From Isoetes taiwanensis (lineage: Eukaryota > Streptophyta > Lycopodiopsida > Isoetales > Isoetaceae), in assembly GCA_021234155.1 (NCBI GenBank), contig JAJEKV010000020.1:19955018-20019017 (forward strand): DNA of 64,000 nucleotides. The letters run 5' to 3'. Shown one piece after another: positions 11,256 to 22,262 of this stretch. A model generated the notes under the pieces. That model was not told the DNA's origin. It saw only the letters and a list, made by a program, of their open reading frames with translations, and ran no database searches. The first letter of the stretch is position 1. Every line of letters begins with the position of its first letter. A program made the position numbers and the translations under genes.

Positions 11256-12105
11256 CACAGTGCTCACCTACCATGAAGCTACTCTGTATAGCAATAGCAC
11301 AGGGGTCACAAATTTACAGCCTCCAGGGCCAGGTGCAACAGAGGATGAGATCAAACTATATGAAGTCAGACTTAACAGCAATGAAAGATCATGGGCCAAG
11401 ATTTACTGTAGAGAGGTCGTGCAGATGTACTGCCTGTTCAATTTTCTGTTCATGTATCATTATTTTTTGACAGATAGGCAGCTCAGTAGGTACAGAGAAA
11501 TGTATTACTCACACAAGATGTTGGCTGACCTTTATGGCACCCTGCTACTTTTGATGGAAAAGGAGGATATCCATCATTTGATTATGGAGAATGGGTCAGA
11601 GCACAACAGCTATAAGTTTGGCACAGACAATGGTTTCTACTGGGTATACAATTCTATCTTTGATTAGATCATGCACCAACCGTCTCATCCTGTCTAGTCA
11701 CCTCTCCCAAACTCCATCTTATCTTCCTTTCACTTGCCTTCAAATCCTGAACCATTGTGAACAGCTAATGCTCAATATCTTATCTACCTCTTGTTTAACT
11801 TTATCCTCTAGTATTTGGTTGGACATACTGTTTATGCAGGTTTTTGGACTCCACTGGTTGGCATTACAGGGTTCTCAAATTTCAGCTCTCACACAGGGGG
11901 GCAAAGTATCATTGACTGAATTATTGTTGTGCTGCACTTTTTTAAAGTTGCTGCTAAAATTGCTGCAACCTTGAAGCTTTACATACTTTTTATTTTGCTC
12001 AAAGTTCACTTAAGTTAAGCTGTAACTAATGTGGAAGTATCTACTCCCATTAGTCAGACATTTGTATGGCTTTAATTAATTAATGGAAAACACATCTCTT
12101 ACCTT

Positions 12106-12137
<32 letters not shown>
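11256..12137 (+). other. Unrecognised transcript-like stretch ending in a 31-base poly(A) run
   Basis: An open frame (about 11260-11667) continues from the PPR remnant but resembles no family I know; the rest is non-coding. The stretch ends with A31 at 12107-12137, directly followed by ABC-transporter exon sequence. A genomic A31 at such a boundary is what a retrotransposed mRNA or a LINE/SINE 3' end leaves behind. The PPR remnant, this stretch and the tail could therefore be a single processed retrocopy inserted into an intron of the ABCC relic. No target-site duplication could be confirmed by eye. Confidence 0.4.
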
Positions 12138-12138
<1 letters not shown>

Positions 12139-12141
<3 letters not shown>

Positions 12142-12541
12142 AAATGTAAATGACAATATTCGAATGGATTTCCACAATAATCCTGCAAATGAGTGGTTAG
12201 GGTGTAAGATTGAGATGCTTGGCACAACTGTGCTTTGTTCATCAGCATTATTGGTTGTAGCCCTTCCTACAAACATCACTAGGCCAGGTATGTGTAGACA
12301 TGGTTAAACATGTGTTTTGCACTTTTGTGAGACTGATATATTGAGGGTGGAATACTGATAACTTGCAGACAACATTGGCTTATCACTCTCCTATGGTCAC
12401 TTATTACATGCTTGTATTGGTCAGTATGGCAAATAGTTGAACCTTCGATTGGTTGAACCTTGTGGTGGGAAAATAGTAATTGATGGCGTTGAAATCACCA
12501 AGATGGGACTCTCAGATCTTAGATCTAAAGTCGTGATGCTC
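12139..12541 (+). pseudogene. ABC transporter subfamily C (MRP-type) pseudogene fragment
   Basis: Three pieces of an ABCC protein, in the right order. 12139-12287 reads NIRMDFHNNPANEWL then KIEMLGTTVLCSSALL, matching the last transmembrane domain, and ends at a good donor (CCAG/GTATGT). 12369-12428 begins after TTGCAG and reads NIGLSLSYGHLLHACIGQYG, then stops. 12437-12541 reads RLVEPCGGKIVIDGVEI then MGLSDLRSK, which in intact ABCC proteins lies shortly after the Walker A motif of the second nucleotide-binding domain. Walker A itself is missing, so sequence between pieces two and three has been deleted. The frame then runs straight into the 19-bp satellite. Intact relatives pump glutathione conjugates and other anions across the vacuolar membrane; this relic cannot. 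Confidence 0.8.
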
Positions 12542-13903
12542 CAACATGCCAAGGTGGCTCAAACATGTCACGTGGGCTCCAACATGTCACCTCGGCTTCA
12601 ACATGCTACGCTACCTAGGCTCCAAAATGCCATGCAGGCTTCAACGTGCCAAGGTGGCTCAAAAATGCCACGTGGACTCCAACATGCCCCCTCGGCTCCA
12701 ACATGCCAAGGTGGCTCAAACATGCCACCTAGGCTCCAACATGCCAAGCGGGCTCCAACATATGCACATAGGCTCCAACATGCCAAGGTGGCACAAACAT
12801 GACAGACACGTGGGCTCCACCATGCCACCTAGGCTCCAACATGCCAAAGTGGCTCAATCATGCCACGTGGGCTCCAACATGCCATCTAGGCTCAAACATG
12901 CCCACGTGGCTCAAACATGCCATGTGGACTCCAACATGCCACCTCGACTCCAACATGTCAAGGTGGTTTAAATATGCCACCTAGGCTCCAAAATGCCATG
13001 CAGGCTCCAACGTGCCACCTAGGCTCCAACATGTCAAGGTGGCTCAAACATGCCATGTGGGTTCCAACATGCCACCTAGGCTCAAACATGCCAAGGTGGC
13101 TTAGACATGCCACCTTGGCTCCAAAATGTCACGTGGGCGCACCTAGGCTCTAACATGCCAAGGTGGCTCAAACATGCCACCCAGGCTCCAACATGCCAAG
13201 GTGGATCAAACATGCCACGAGGGCTCCAACATGCCACTTAGGCTCTAACATGGCACCTAGTCTCAAACATGCCAAGGTGGCTCAAACATGCTACGTGGGC
13301 TCCAACATGCCACCTAGTCTCAAACATGCCACGTGGGCTCTAACATGCCACCTCGGCTCCAACATGCCAAGGTGTCTCAAACATGCCACGTGGCTTCAAC
13401 ATGCCAAGATGGCTCAAACATGCCACCTAGGCTCCAACATGTCAAAGTGCCTCAAACATGCCACCTGGGCTCCAACTTGTCACCTAAGATAAAACGTGCC
13501 AAGGTGGCTTAAACATCCCACCTAGGTTCCAAAATGTCATGCAGGCTCCAACATGCCACCTAGGCTACAACATGCCAAAGTGGCTCAAACATGCCACCTA
13601 GGCTCCAACCTGCCAAGGTGGCTCAAACATGCCAGCTAGGCTCAAACATGCCACCTAGGCTCCAACATGCCAAGGTGGCTCAAACATGCCACTTAGGCTC
13701 CAACATGCGACCTAGTCTCAAACATGCCAAGGTGGCTCAAACATGCCACGTGGGCTCTAACATGCCACCTAGGCTCCAACATGCCAAGGTAGCTCAAACA
13801 TGCCACATGGGCTCAAACATGCTACCTCGGTTCCAACATGCCAAGGTGGCTCAAACATGCCACCTAGTCTCCGAAATGCCACGTGGGCTCCACCATGCCA
13901 CCA
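12541..13903. repeat. 19-bp minisatellite array (about 70 units)
   Basis: Degenerate tandem copies of a 19-bp unit with two main forms, CTCCAACATGCCACCTAGG and CTCAAACATGCCAAGGTGG, often alternating to give a 38-bp dimer. Since 19 is not a multiple of three, the same array is open in several frames and yields long spurious ORFs rich in W, H, C and M, with a 19-residue period. Many units have CACGTGGG in place of CACCTAGG, so the array holds numerous CACGTG (G-box) hexamers. It abuts the ABCC relic on the left and ordinary AT-rich sequence on the right. Confidence 0.95.
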
Positions 13904-14335
13904 TTAAATTAGGATCCCTAAAGCAAAATGAGGTAGTTTCACTCATATCTGAATATCTTGAGACAAATGACTTTGGAAGAACAATCAGCAAAAAGTTGTG
14001 GTTGAGGTGTGGGAAAATTTTTGGCTCAATTTGGATCTGGGATGTCTGAGAAAATCAGGTTTAAATTTGGAAGAAAATTTGGTCAGTGCACTTCCCTGAG
14101 ACAAAACAAGGTCAGCACACTCAAATGATGCTATCTCTAGTTTTACTAAACGGTTTTGGATGGTTTTTGAAATGACTATTGGAGAAACATTGTAAGAACA
14201 TGTGGGAAAAAACTTGGCCTGATTTGGAACTAATATGATGGAGAAAAACGAGTCTAAAGTAGATAAAAAATTCTACACAGGGCACTGTTATATGGTCTCC
14301 GGCCTTTCCCACATGCATCCCCTTTTCTCACAGGG

Positions 14336-15434
14336 GTGTTGCGGGCTTGGGATCATGTGCGTGTGCTCTTCCAGCTAGATTATGCCTCAGTTTATCACCA
14401 CTCTTCTCCTTTCTTGTGGGTTCCTCTACCCCCTGCGCACTTGCCCTTGGCTGCCACTGCATGCTCGAACGCAGGCCCGTTGGAGGCGAGCTGCTGTGCT
14501 CACCTTGGAGGATTGGTATTGGGGTGGTCAGCTAGCTTCGTGGGAGTTCTTTCGAGATCGCTTTCGCCTGAGGGGCAGTGACCGGGCTATCTGGAAACAC
14601 GTGGCGGGGAGTATTCCGCTACACATACCTATAGTCCCTCAGGATGATGTGGTGGTGCAGGTTTGGAAGGTTCATCCGGATGTTGTGTCTTCTTGCTTTG
14701 TGCGGTCTTCTTACCAGGTGCTGGCTATTCATGACACACTGCCCCCTTCAGGCAAGTGGTCTCTGCAGCTTTCGGGTTCTCGATGCCGCTCGGTTTGGAC
14801 GTGAACATGGAGCTCACTTCCCCCACCGAAGGTTAGGGTGCTTCTGTGCCAGGTGGTGCACCGATGTATCAGGGTGAATGCCCTTGTGAGCCCTCTCTGC
14901 CCTTGTTGTGGCCTTCATCGTGAGACTGTGGAGCATTGTCTGGTTTTATGCCCTCACTTGCAGGCTGCCTGGGATTGGGTTAGGGCTCTGTTTCAGGTGA
15001 GATTGACTAGCTAGCAGTTGCTGCTTCATGTGTATCCTGGTGCTTGGCCGCTCTTGCGGCAACAAGCCTTGCATCTGTGCGTGACTTGGTTGGTGTGGCT
15101 GATTTGGAAGCGACGGCGGTTGTGAATCTTTCAGGGGATTCAGCAGCCTGCAGCCTCTCTGATTCCTCGACTCAGGTACAAGCTATTTCAAAGCTTTCTG
15201 GTGTTCCCGGCATTAGTAGAGTGGAAGTTTGCTATTTGGCGGGACTTCTTGGGTGTTGTAGATGGTGATGGTCGGTTTGTACAACAGTAGAGTTGCAGTT
15301 TTTCTGTGAGTTTGTTGTGGAGTGTCGAGGTATCGCTATCTCTTTGGGGCAGTTCTCCTTCCTCCTCACTTGCTTTGTAACATTACCATTCTTTTAATAT
15401 ATTGATGACACAGTTCTTCAAAAAAAAAAAAAAA
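14336..15434 (+). mobile_element. LINE 3' end: zinc-binding domain of reverse transcriptase plus poly(A) tail
   Basis: Plus-strand remnant of the C-terminal part of a LINE ORF2. About 14480-14770 reads LEDWYWGGQLASWEFF and later SCFVRSSYQVL with PPSGKWSLQL. After frame changes, about 14815-14990 reads SLPPPKVRVLLCQVVHRCI, then CPCCGLHRETVEHCLVLCP and AAWDWVRALFQ. The pattern W...P.KVR..L...R..VN, CP.CG..ET.EH....C, AW.W is the reverse-transcriptase zinc-binding (zf-RVT) region. The non-coding tail ends in A14 at about 15421-15434, the true 3' end of an inserted element. Frames are broken and the element is 5'-truncated. No clean target-site duplication was found. Confidence 0.8.
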
Positions 15435-15508
15435 TTCTGTCAGTGAACTGTCACAGAAAACCAGCAAGCAATTTTTTGGAACTCGAGCTTGATAAGTGTT
15501 TTTTGCAT

Positions 15509-15701
15509 GATTTCAACTGACACAGGTCTGAATAGGGCCTAATATCATGTGCAAAAGGTAAAATTGGATTATGAGAATTGCGTAGCATGTTATCATGAGA
15601 AGTATCTATGTTATTACAGAGACACTTCTCGTGATCCAAACTATAATTTTATTTTTTGCACATGATATTCGGCCCTATTCAAACATGTGTTAGTTGAAAT
15701 C
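15509..15701. repeat. 193-bp imperfect palindrome (foldback/MITE-like hairpin)
   Basis: The left arm (15509-about 15595) and right arm (about 15615-15701) are inverted copies along almost their whole length: GATTTCAACTGACACAGGTC on the left against GATTTCAACTAACACATGTT read from the right end, then AATAGGGCC and ATATCATGTGCAAAA on both, and the inner GAGAAGT/ACTTCTC. A transcript would fold into one long hairpin with a small loop. Such structures are typical of foldback MITEs and can become miRNA-like or siRNA loci. It ends 3 bp before the left LTR of the next element. Confidence 0.8.
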
Positions 15702-15704
15702 TAT

Positions 15705-16305
15705 TACGAAAGCTCTGTTCTTCCTGCAAATTCATCAACTTATTAGAAAGTAATAACACTACAGGTTACTCGATTTACCACCCAACCGGACCAACTAGAA
15801 GAGATGTCACCAAGTCAAGCTACTCCTCAAGACTGTATAAGAACAAGCTTTCTCTAGCCACCAACCACTGGTGTTACATGAACTCCTTCTAATGATATGA
15901 TCAAGCAAGAAGCAAGAGAAAATATTGCAGAGCAAAGCTAGGCTCTTCATCAAACATAGAAAGAAGCAGATCTAGTTGTGCAGTCAGCTTGCACCCCTAT
16001 GCACCTTTCTGGGTATAACTTTTAAATTGTAAAGAATCTATGGACAATCAAGGGCTTTCCAGCAAGGTAAGGATCACCGATTTCTGAGTTGTGTTCATGA
16101 AGATATCATGTCTCAAATTTTTCCTTCTATTTATAGGTAATACCACCTTTTTTTTTTTGCCTTTTTACTTTTAAATAATGGTCAAGGTTTATATTTAGCT
16201 CTCTCTTTGATAATATCAAAGCTTAGACATACTGGATGGCTTTCTTACTTGATCATATCAATAAATATTATTCCATGCGAGGCCACGCCCCTGAGCACCA
16301 TATCA
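15705..16305 (-). repeat. 3' LTR of the short retrotransposon
   Basis: Left-hand LTR; 3' in element orientation because the polypurine tract abuts it on the right. It shares with the right-hand copy the motifs ATTCATCAACTTATTAGAAA, GAAGAGATGTCACCAAGTCA and the shared end ATATCA. Confidence 0.85.
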
Positions 16306-16479
16306 ATTCCTTCCCTTCTCAAGACTGATCGTCCTCGATCACCTTTCTTAAGGATTTACATCCCTTCTCAAAGACTATCAATTCCTTCCCTTTCTGGAAA
16401 GCAACTAACCTCAGTTGTACCGTTAACTACAAGTTGAGCACCAACTCAATTGTGAAGGTGAGTACCAACACTCCTTTTC

Positions 16480-16800
16480 TTATTTAGGTATAAGCAATAA
16501 CCCATCCCATTCACTTGGATATGAGCAACAACCCATTCCATTCACTTGGACAAGAGCAACAACTCTTTCTATTTTCTTGGACAAGAGCACCAACTCTTTC
16601 CATTTGACAAGAGCACCAACTCTTTCCATTCTTGAGGCACCAACCTCAGCCAGTAGCATCAACACCTCAACCCAGTAGCACCAACTATTGCTCATAATTT
16701 TCCAATAAGGCACCAACCTCAACCTAGTAGCACCAACTACTGCTCATAATTTTAGACAACAATCTAAAATTATCCGTTGAGGCACCAACCTCAACCACAA
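16480..16800. repeat. Short degenerate tandem repeats inside the LTR element
   Basis: Units built on GCACCAACTCTTTCCATT, ACAAGAGCACCAACTC and GCACCAACCTCAACC recur between the LTRs. They encode nothing obvious and look like replication slippage within the internal region. Confidence 0.6.
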
Positions 16801-17378
16801 GGATGCAATAAGAAATATCTAAAGATTCTAATCACAATCCTTAAACATCAATTTCATACCAGGTAACCAGACAAGAGATAACTGAATTGCAATTTGCTCC
16901 TCTCCACCTCTTAGTGCTGCTTTCTTCTCAGCCTTATTCTTCTCAGCTTCAGAAGTTTCTGCATCCTTTCCTCCATATGCACATTGTGCATTTGAGATTT
17001 AGTTTCAGTATGTTTTCTAAACTAAGGGAAATATTCTAATTTTGCAGCAGTCTTATTGCAAATGACCTGTACCTAATAAATTCATAAATTTTCCCTGCAA
17101 CAAAAAAGGAATTCGTGATACAGATATTCAAGGGCTACTCTAGAAGGTTCTCTTGCTTTTAAGAGGATCATATCGGTAATGAATTAAATCCATGGAGAGA
17201 AATCATTTGGGTTCTCAGGATAAGGATTTTTATTCTATTTGCAATCACCAGCACCAACTATATAACTTACAAACATCAAGAATAGTTAAAATAAGAATCT
17301 CTATTCCAGTTTGCAATCTCCAGCACCAACCAAATAACTTGCAAATGTCAAGAATAACTAGGCTCTGATACCAATTTT

Positions 17379-17979
17379 TACGAATGCTCTGTTCTTCTGC
17401 AAAATTCATCAACTTATTAGAAAGTAAGACACCACAGGGTACTCGATTTACCACCCAACCGAACCAATTAGAAGAGATGTCACCAAGTCAAGCTACTCCG
17501 CAAGATTGTATAAGAACAAGCTCTCTCTAGTCACCAACCATTGGTGTTACACGAACTCCTTCTAATGATATGATCAAGCAAGAAGCAAGAGAAAATACTG
17601 CAGAGCAACTAGGCTCTTCATCAAACATAGAAAGAAGCAGATCTTGTTGTGCAGTCAGCTTGGACCCCTAGGTGCATAACTTTTAAAGTGTAAAGAATCT
17701 ATGGACAATCAAACCCAATCTGACTTCAAGCGCTTCCAATAAGGTAAGGGTCGCCGATTTTTGAGTTGTGATCGCGGAGATATCACGTCTCAAATTTTTC
17801 CTTCTATTTATAGGTAACACCACCTTTTTTTTTGCCTTTTTGCTTTTAAATAAAGGTCAAGTTTATTTCTAGCTCTCTCTTTGATAATATCAAAGCTTAG
17901 ACATACTGGATGGCTTTCTTACTTGATCACATCAATAAATATTGTTCTATGCAAGGCCATTCCCACGAACATCATATCA
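17379..17979 (-). repeat. 5' LTR of the short retrotransposon
   Basis: Right-hand LTR, next to the primer-binding site. A minus-strand promoter should lie here. Both LTRs contain CTTCTATTTATAGGTA on the plus strand, whose complement CTATAAATAG is a good TATA box for the element's own direction. Confidence 0.8.
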
Positions 17980-20900
17980 ATATGTAGCATAATAACAGGG
18001 GGTTTCTTTTGTATTTTTGTACTTTTTTTCCAAAGGTTTTTATATGATTTCATGGATGTATTTGATGAGGCATACTAATTAGTATATCTAGAGTGCGCAT
18101 ACGCTTGAACTAATTTTGATGCCTATATCCAATGGTTTAGACCCACATATCATATATTTCCTTTTTTTTTAAACTGTATTTTCTTATCACTTCCTTTTTT
18201 TTTAAACTGTATTTTCTTGCTCGACATGCAAGGCTCGAGATAACCCATTTTAGGGTTTATGCGTTTAGGGTTATGTTCGGGCCACTGAATCTGGTGCAAC
18301 TGCCAGCACCAAATCGAAAGAAGAGCTTGCATCTAAAGGAAGGGGGGCGAACCAGCATTTTTCAAAACAAGTCATTGATAAATGTCGATGCAAGAAATTC
18401 CCATGATTTGCTAAAAATTAGGGCTTGCAAATAGATCGGGCCGAGGTTACTTTCCAATACGGTTTTGCGCCGCCAGTTCGTTAAAGCTCATCATACTACT
18501 CATACCATCAAAGGTGATTCTTCCGTTGATCCTCAAAGAGGACTATTTATCATTATCTTTTTGAGGAGCCTTAGATCCGTGGCAAGATCAGCCCGCAGCC
18601 TTCAAAACAACATCTTGCCGTGTAAAGCTTGCCCCTTTCACTTTGTCATTGTTTGTTGCTTTTCTCTTGGTATGCAACGAAAGCGAGCTTCCATCTACTT
18701 CTAGCCACTTTACATTCCACTTAAGATAAATCTTGGATTTTAGAGATGATAAATTGGATATTTAGGGATTGAGACAGGGGTCGTCTTTAGAACCAGGGTT
18801 CCTTGCCTATTCCATGTTATTTCAATCCGTTGCAACAAGAACAAGAAACCACATTGCACTTTTCATCTTATGCGTTTGCAGATACTCATAGCATTCGACG
18901 ACAGAGTATCTATGGTACTTTTGATATATTTAGGTTGTAGGAGTCCAAGTCTTGGTTTTGTCTTAAGAACAATGTTCGGTCTCACACACTTTTATAGTTT
19001 AAACTACTGTAATTTGCACATTCAAGAAATGCATTCGCTTGATGTTGTCTATGCAACGTGGATGTCTTAAATAAGATGATGATGTTTCTATTGTCGTAAT
19101 GTGGTATCTTGCTCACATTCTCAACCATATGTTTCATTCACAAGTTGGAAGTTGACAATGGCATCATGGACACCACCATGTATCCGATTGTGCCAAAGCA
19201 TTTGAGCTCAATATCCAGATTTACAATCCGGCTTGGGTCTGCGGCTCTAATAAATAGTTTCTTTAGTAAACGACGCCATCATGGCTCTCCAATGCAGCGC
19301 CTTCACCTGGTCAATTTTGTAGCCCCCGCAGAAGCCTCAAGAGCTCCTGCGCCCACAATTCATATCCGTGCAAGTGCTTATAAAACATGAACATTAGCTT
19401 GATAGAAATTGGCGAGGTGACAATGTTCCAAAACAAAGCATATTGGTCACACATTGATGACACATTGATTTCTAGGCTATTTGAAATTAGTATGAGGAAG
19501 CTTTGAGCAAACCGGATATGATTACGTGGAATATGGTTCTTGAAGTCGCAGTAATTATGATTCATAGCTATACCTCAACATTGGCATTGTGGTGTGCGAA
19601 GTCCAAGGCATGCAAATAACGGATTGGATGTAATGCATATGTGTTAGTTTAGGTTGTGATATAGCCTTGTGATATTTGTACAATTATTCCGGTGAGCAGA
19701 AGCTGGTATTTTTTGGAGGCGTGCTCGGAATCAAGGCAAGTGGAAATGTCCACCAAAAGGGGCCTACACCAATTTTGTAGTGTTGTGGCATTGCAATTAC
19801 CGCTTAATGCTAATTTTTTCCCACGACGTAAGGTTGGGATAGCCGTTTGGCATATTCTTTTTATGAAAAGACGAAGTTTTTCTCGACTATGATAGTTTTA
19901 TTTGGATGCTATGCTATATTCCACCATTTGCTTTGCATTCGCTATTTAAATTAGAAGAATATGTTAAAAGATGTATAGCCGTTTGGCTTGGAATGGAATC
20001 TTTCATTGAGCGACCAAGAGAGTGAGGGGAACATATGCCAACTTTCGAGTTATGGTGGAATCACAATAGGGTGGGATGACTATGAATAACGGGGAATTTT
20101 TAGCATCACACTATAGGTTGTCAGATAACTCAATTTCAACATGCATGTTTTAAGATATTTTTTATTTTTAGATGTGTGCTCGCAATTCTTGGGGTGTGTG
20201 GATATTCACTCAAGGGAGCTTGGACTGTGTGTATATATTGACTGTGTGTATATTGTATTGTTATAAATTGCTTGTTTGTTTGTTTGGTTTTGTTTGCGTT
20301 TGTTAGGGCCCGGAGGGCCAAAAATTTTTTTTAGTATAACTACCAACACATAATACCATTAACATTAATTAACGCAAACCATTGCATTCCACACTTAAAA
20401 ATAAAATTCCCCCTTAAACCCCCTGTGGTTTGGGTGCATATTCACACGGGGGGTGACTCCGGGCAACGAGAGCTGTTGGATAGGCATATTCAACCCTTAT
20501 TCCTTAATCTATACCGTACGTAAAGTTCCTCGTTTGTGGGGTATGCCTGTACAAGTTTTGGTATACCGTATAACACAGTTTGCAAAATACTATAAGATTT
20601 GAGACAATGTACTATATGGTGTTGATTTTGTACATCATGTAAAAAGCCGAAAGGCGTGCAAGTGAACAATATTGGTAAGTTCAAAATTTTGAGTTTATCC
20701 TTATCTTTATTATAGGCTTGTTCTTATGTTTACATTTGTTTTCAGATTTCAGGTGGTCAGAGTTTCATTGGAGCAACCTTCCAGATTCCAGTGGCCACAC
20801 ACATTTTCTTGATAAAACAAATGTGATTTCAAAGTGACAGTAAATTTAGTAAGTTCAAGTTTGTGCCAGTGTTCAGTCTTGATACAATGACATTCAATGA

Positions 20901-21880
20901 GTTGAAATTCAGTTTTGTAATTTAGTTGAATTCAAGTTTTGTATCTCAACTTACAGTAACTCATGTAATACAAGTGAGTGGTGTAATACAAGTGTAATTC
21001 AATTGAATGTCAAAGTTGATACAGTGAATGATTTCGGTTTAAAATACAATGAATGTTTTAGTTTAATCAGTGAATGGTTTCAGTTTAATACAGTGAAGTG
21101 AATGGTTTATCACTGGCTTAAAATATATGAATGTTTTAGTTTAAGTGGTGCTCTGGTGGTGCCGCTTAAAAAACTGGTAACCAAAGTTACCAAAAAAACA
21201 ACTTAACACCAAATTACAAGCAAAACACTGCCAAGTGGTTTATAGAGGTGTAACTTCCCTTTATGGAGTTGATTGTTTTCTTTCGAAAACCCAAGATGGG
21301 TATCATCACAGCTCTCGTAAATTGAATCGCATTGAGAATGCATGATTTTATATTCGTACAATTACTATGGCTCTCTTCCACGCTACACTTTATGGATAAA
21401 AGTGAGATTTTGTGTGCTACTAACTGGTAACTTTGGGACGAGAAAAAGGAAATCTACTTTTGTACTACGATGATGAGGAGCTACAAAAATTACTTTAAGT
21501 CCAATCATCAATAATGCATATAGGGGTGCAAAAGCAACAATTGTTTGTTAAAACAATTTGGGTTGTTTCGTTAAACAAGGATTCAACAAATCAAGGAACC
21601 CTAGCCTAGCCCAAAGAAAACTAAAGAAAAACCATGCAAAACGGTGGGAGGGGCAAGGCCATGCCAGATGAGTAAGAGAAGGCCGACAGAATATAGCGCA
21701 ACAATGGGGGATGGAGAGTAGGTAAGTAGAAAGCGACAGGGAAGGGGCAAATTATAAATAAAATAGACTTGTTTGAAAAATGATATGACGCAGGGGAAGG
21801 GGGTGTGCAAATAATAGGGTTATGATTTTTCATGGGGAAAGGTGATATGATCAGATGGCTGGAAGGCTCCACTAATAAAA
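17980..21880. other. Intergenic region, no recognised gene
   Basis: About 3.9 kb of AT-rich DNA with only short random frames. Visible features are a duplicated TTTTTTTTAAACTGTATTTT (near 18160 and 18200), two telobox-like TTTAGGGTT words (18250-18275), and a diverged run of GTTTCAGTTTAATACAGTGA-like repeats at about 20880-21150. A stretch around 19130-19560 has weak coding texture on the minus strand but no family signature that I would defend. Confidence 0.6.
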
Positions 21881-22262
21881 CCCCCTAACGCACTAATTCA
21901 GTAACGCATGTGGAATGTTAGTGGCGGAAGAAGAGGAGCAGGAGGCATGCCAGCCATGTGCGTTGAGTCTGCGTCGTCGGAAACTGCTCCAAAATTTGAG
22001 TTTCAGGTCACATTCTGTGAATCCAAGAACATCCTTATATTCTTTTGTCTCGCCGATCTGCACATTTGTTTTTCGTTGTAACATTAGCTTACAAATCGCC
22101 TTTTGGCCTCGCCGCTGCAGCGCAGCAGCCCCTGCCTCTTTTCTTCCCTGCCCTTGCCTTCATCTCATCATCTTTCTGCCGCTGCTACCATGCCCTGTCA
22201 TCTAGGCCACGTCCCCGCCGGATCTTTGTCTCCTCTATCACCATAGCCATTCCGGCCTAGCC
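21881..22262 (+). promoter_or_regulatory. Upstream and 5' UTR region of the remorin gene
   Basis: The 380 bp before the start codon become C- and T-rich from about 22090 (repeats of CCTCGCC, CTTCCCTGCCC, CATCTTTCTGCC), which is typical of plant 5' leaders. No unambiguous TATA box can be placed. The start context is CTAGCCATGGCT, a good plant initiator. Confidence 0.45.

Larger units (their letters stand above)
15705..17979 (-). mobile_element. Short non-autonomous LTR retrotransposon (tRNA-iMet primed)
   Basis: Two direct repeats of about 601 bp, 15705-16305 and 17379-17979, enclose 1,073 bp without coding capacity. In the minus orientation each LTR begins TGATATG/TGATATGG. Just inside the 5' LTR (the right one), minus strand of 17362-17373 is TGGTATCAGAGC, a perfect complement of the initiator-Met tRNA 3' end (primer-binding site). 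Just inside the 3' LTR, minus strand of about 16306-16320 is GAGAAGGGAAGGAAT, a polypurine tract ending exactly where TGATATGG starts. The LTRs differ by scattered substitutions and small indels, so the insertion is not recent. No gag or pol is present, placing it with TRIM/SMART/LARD-type elements that depend on a partner's proteins. The PBS fits copia or gypsy partners. Confidence 0.85.

Noticed and set aside
12083..12307. ORF containing a run of lysines next to an open ABCC-like reading
   Set aside because: The lysine run is the A31 tail read in frame; the ABCC part is annotated as a relic on its own.
12541..13903. CRISPR-like regular repeats
   Set aside because: The units are contiguous without unique spacers, they vary in sequence, and the genome is eukaryotic.
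12437..14049. Long ORFs with repeated W, H, C and M residues on both strands
   Set aside because: They are products of the 19-bp satellite, which is open in several frames; no start context or domain supports a protein, apart from the ABCC relic at the left end.
19130..19565. Minus-strand frame with possible PPR or kinase flavour
   Set aside because: No diagnostic residues could be lined up with any family.
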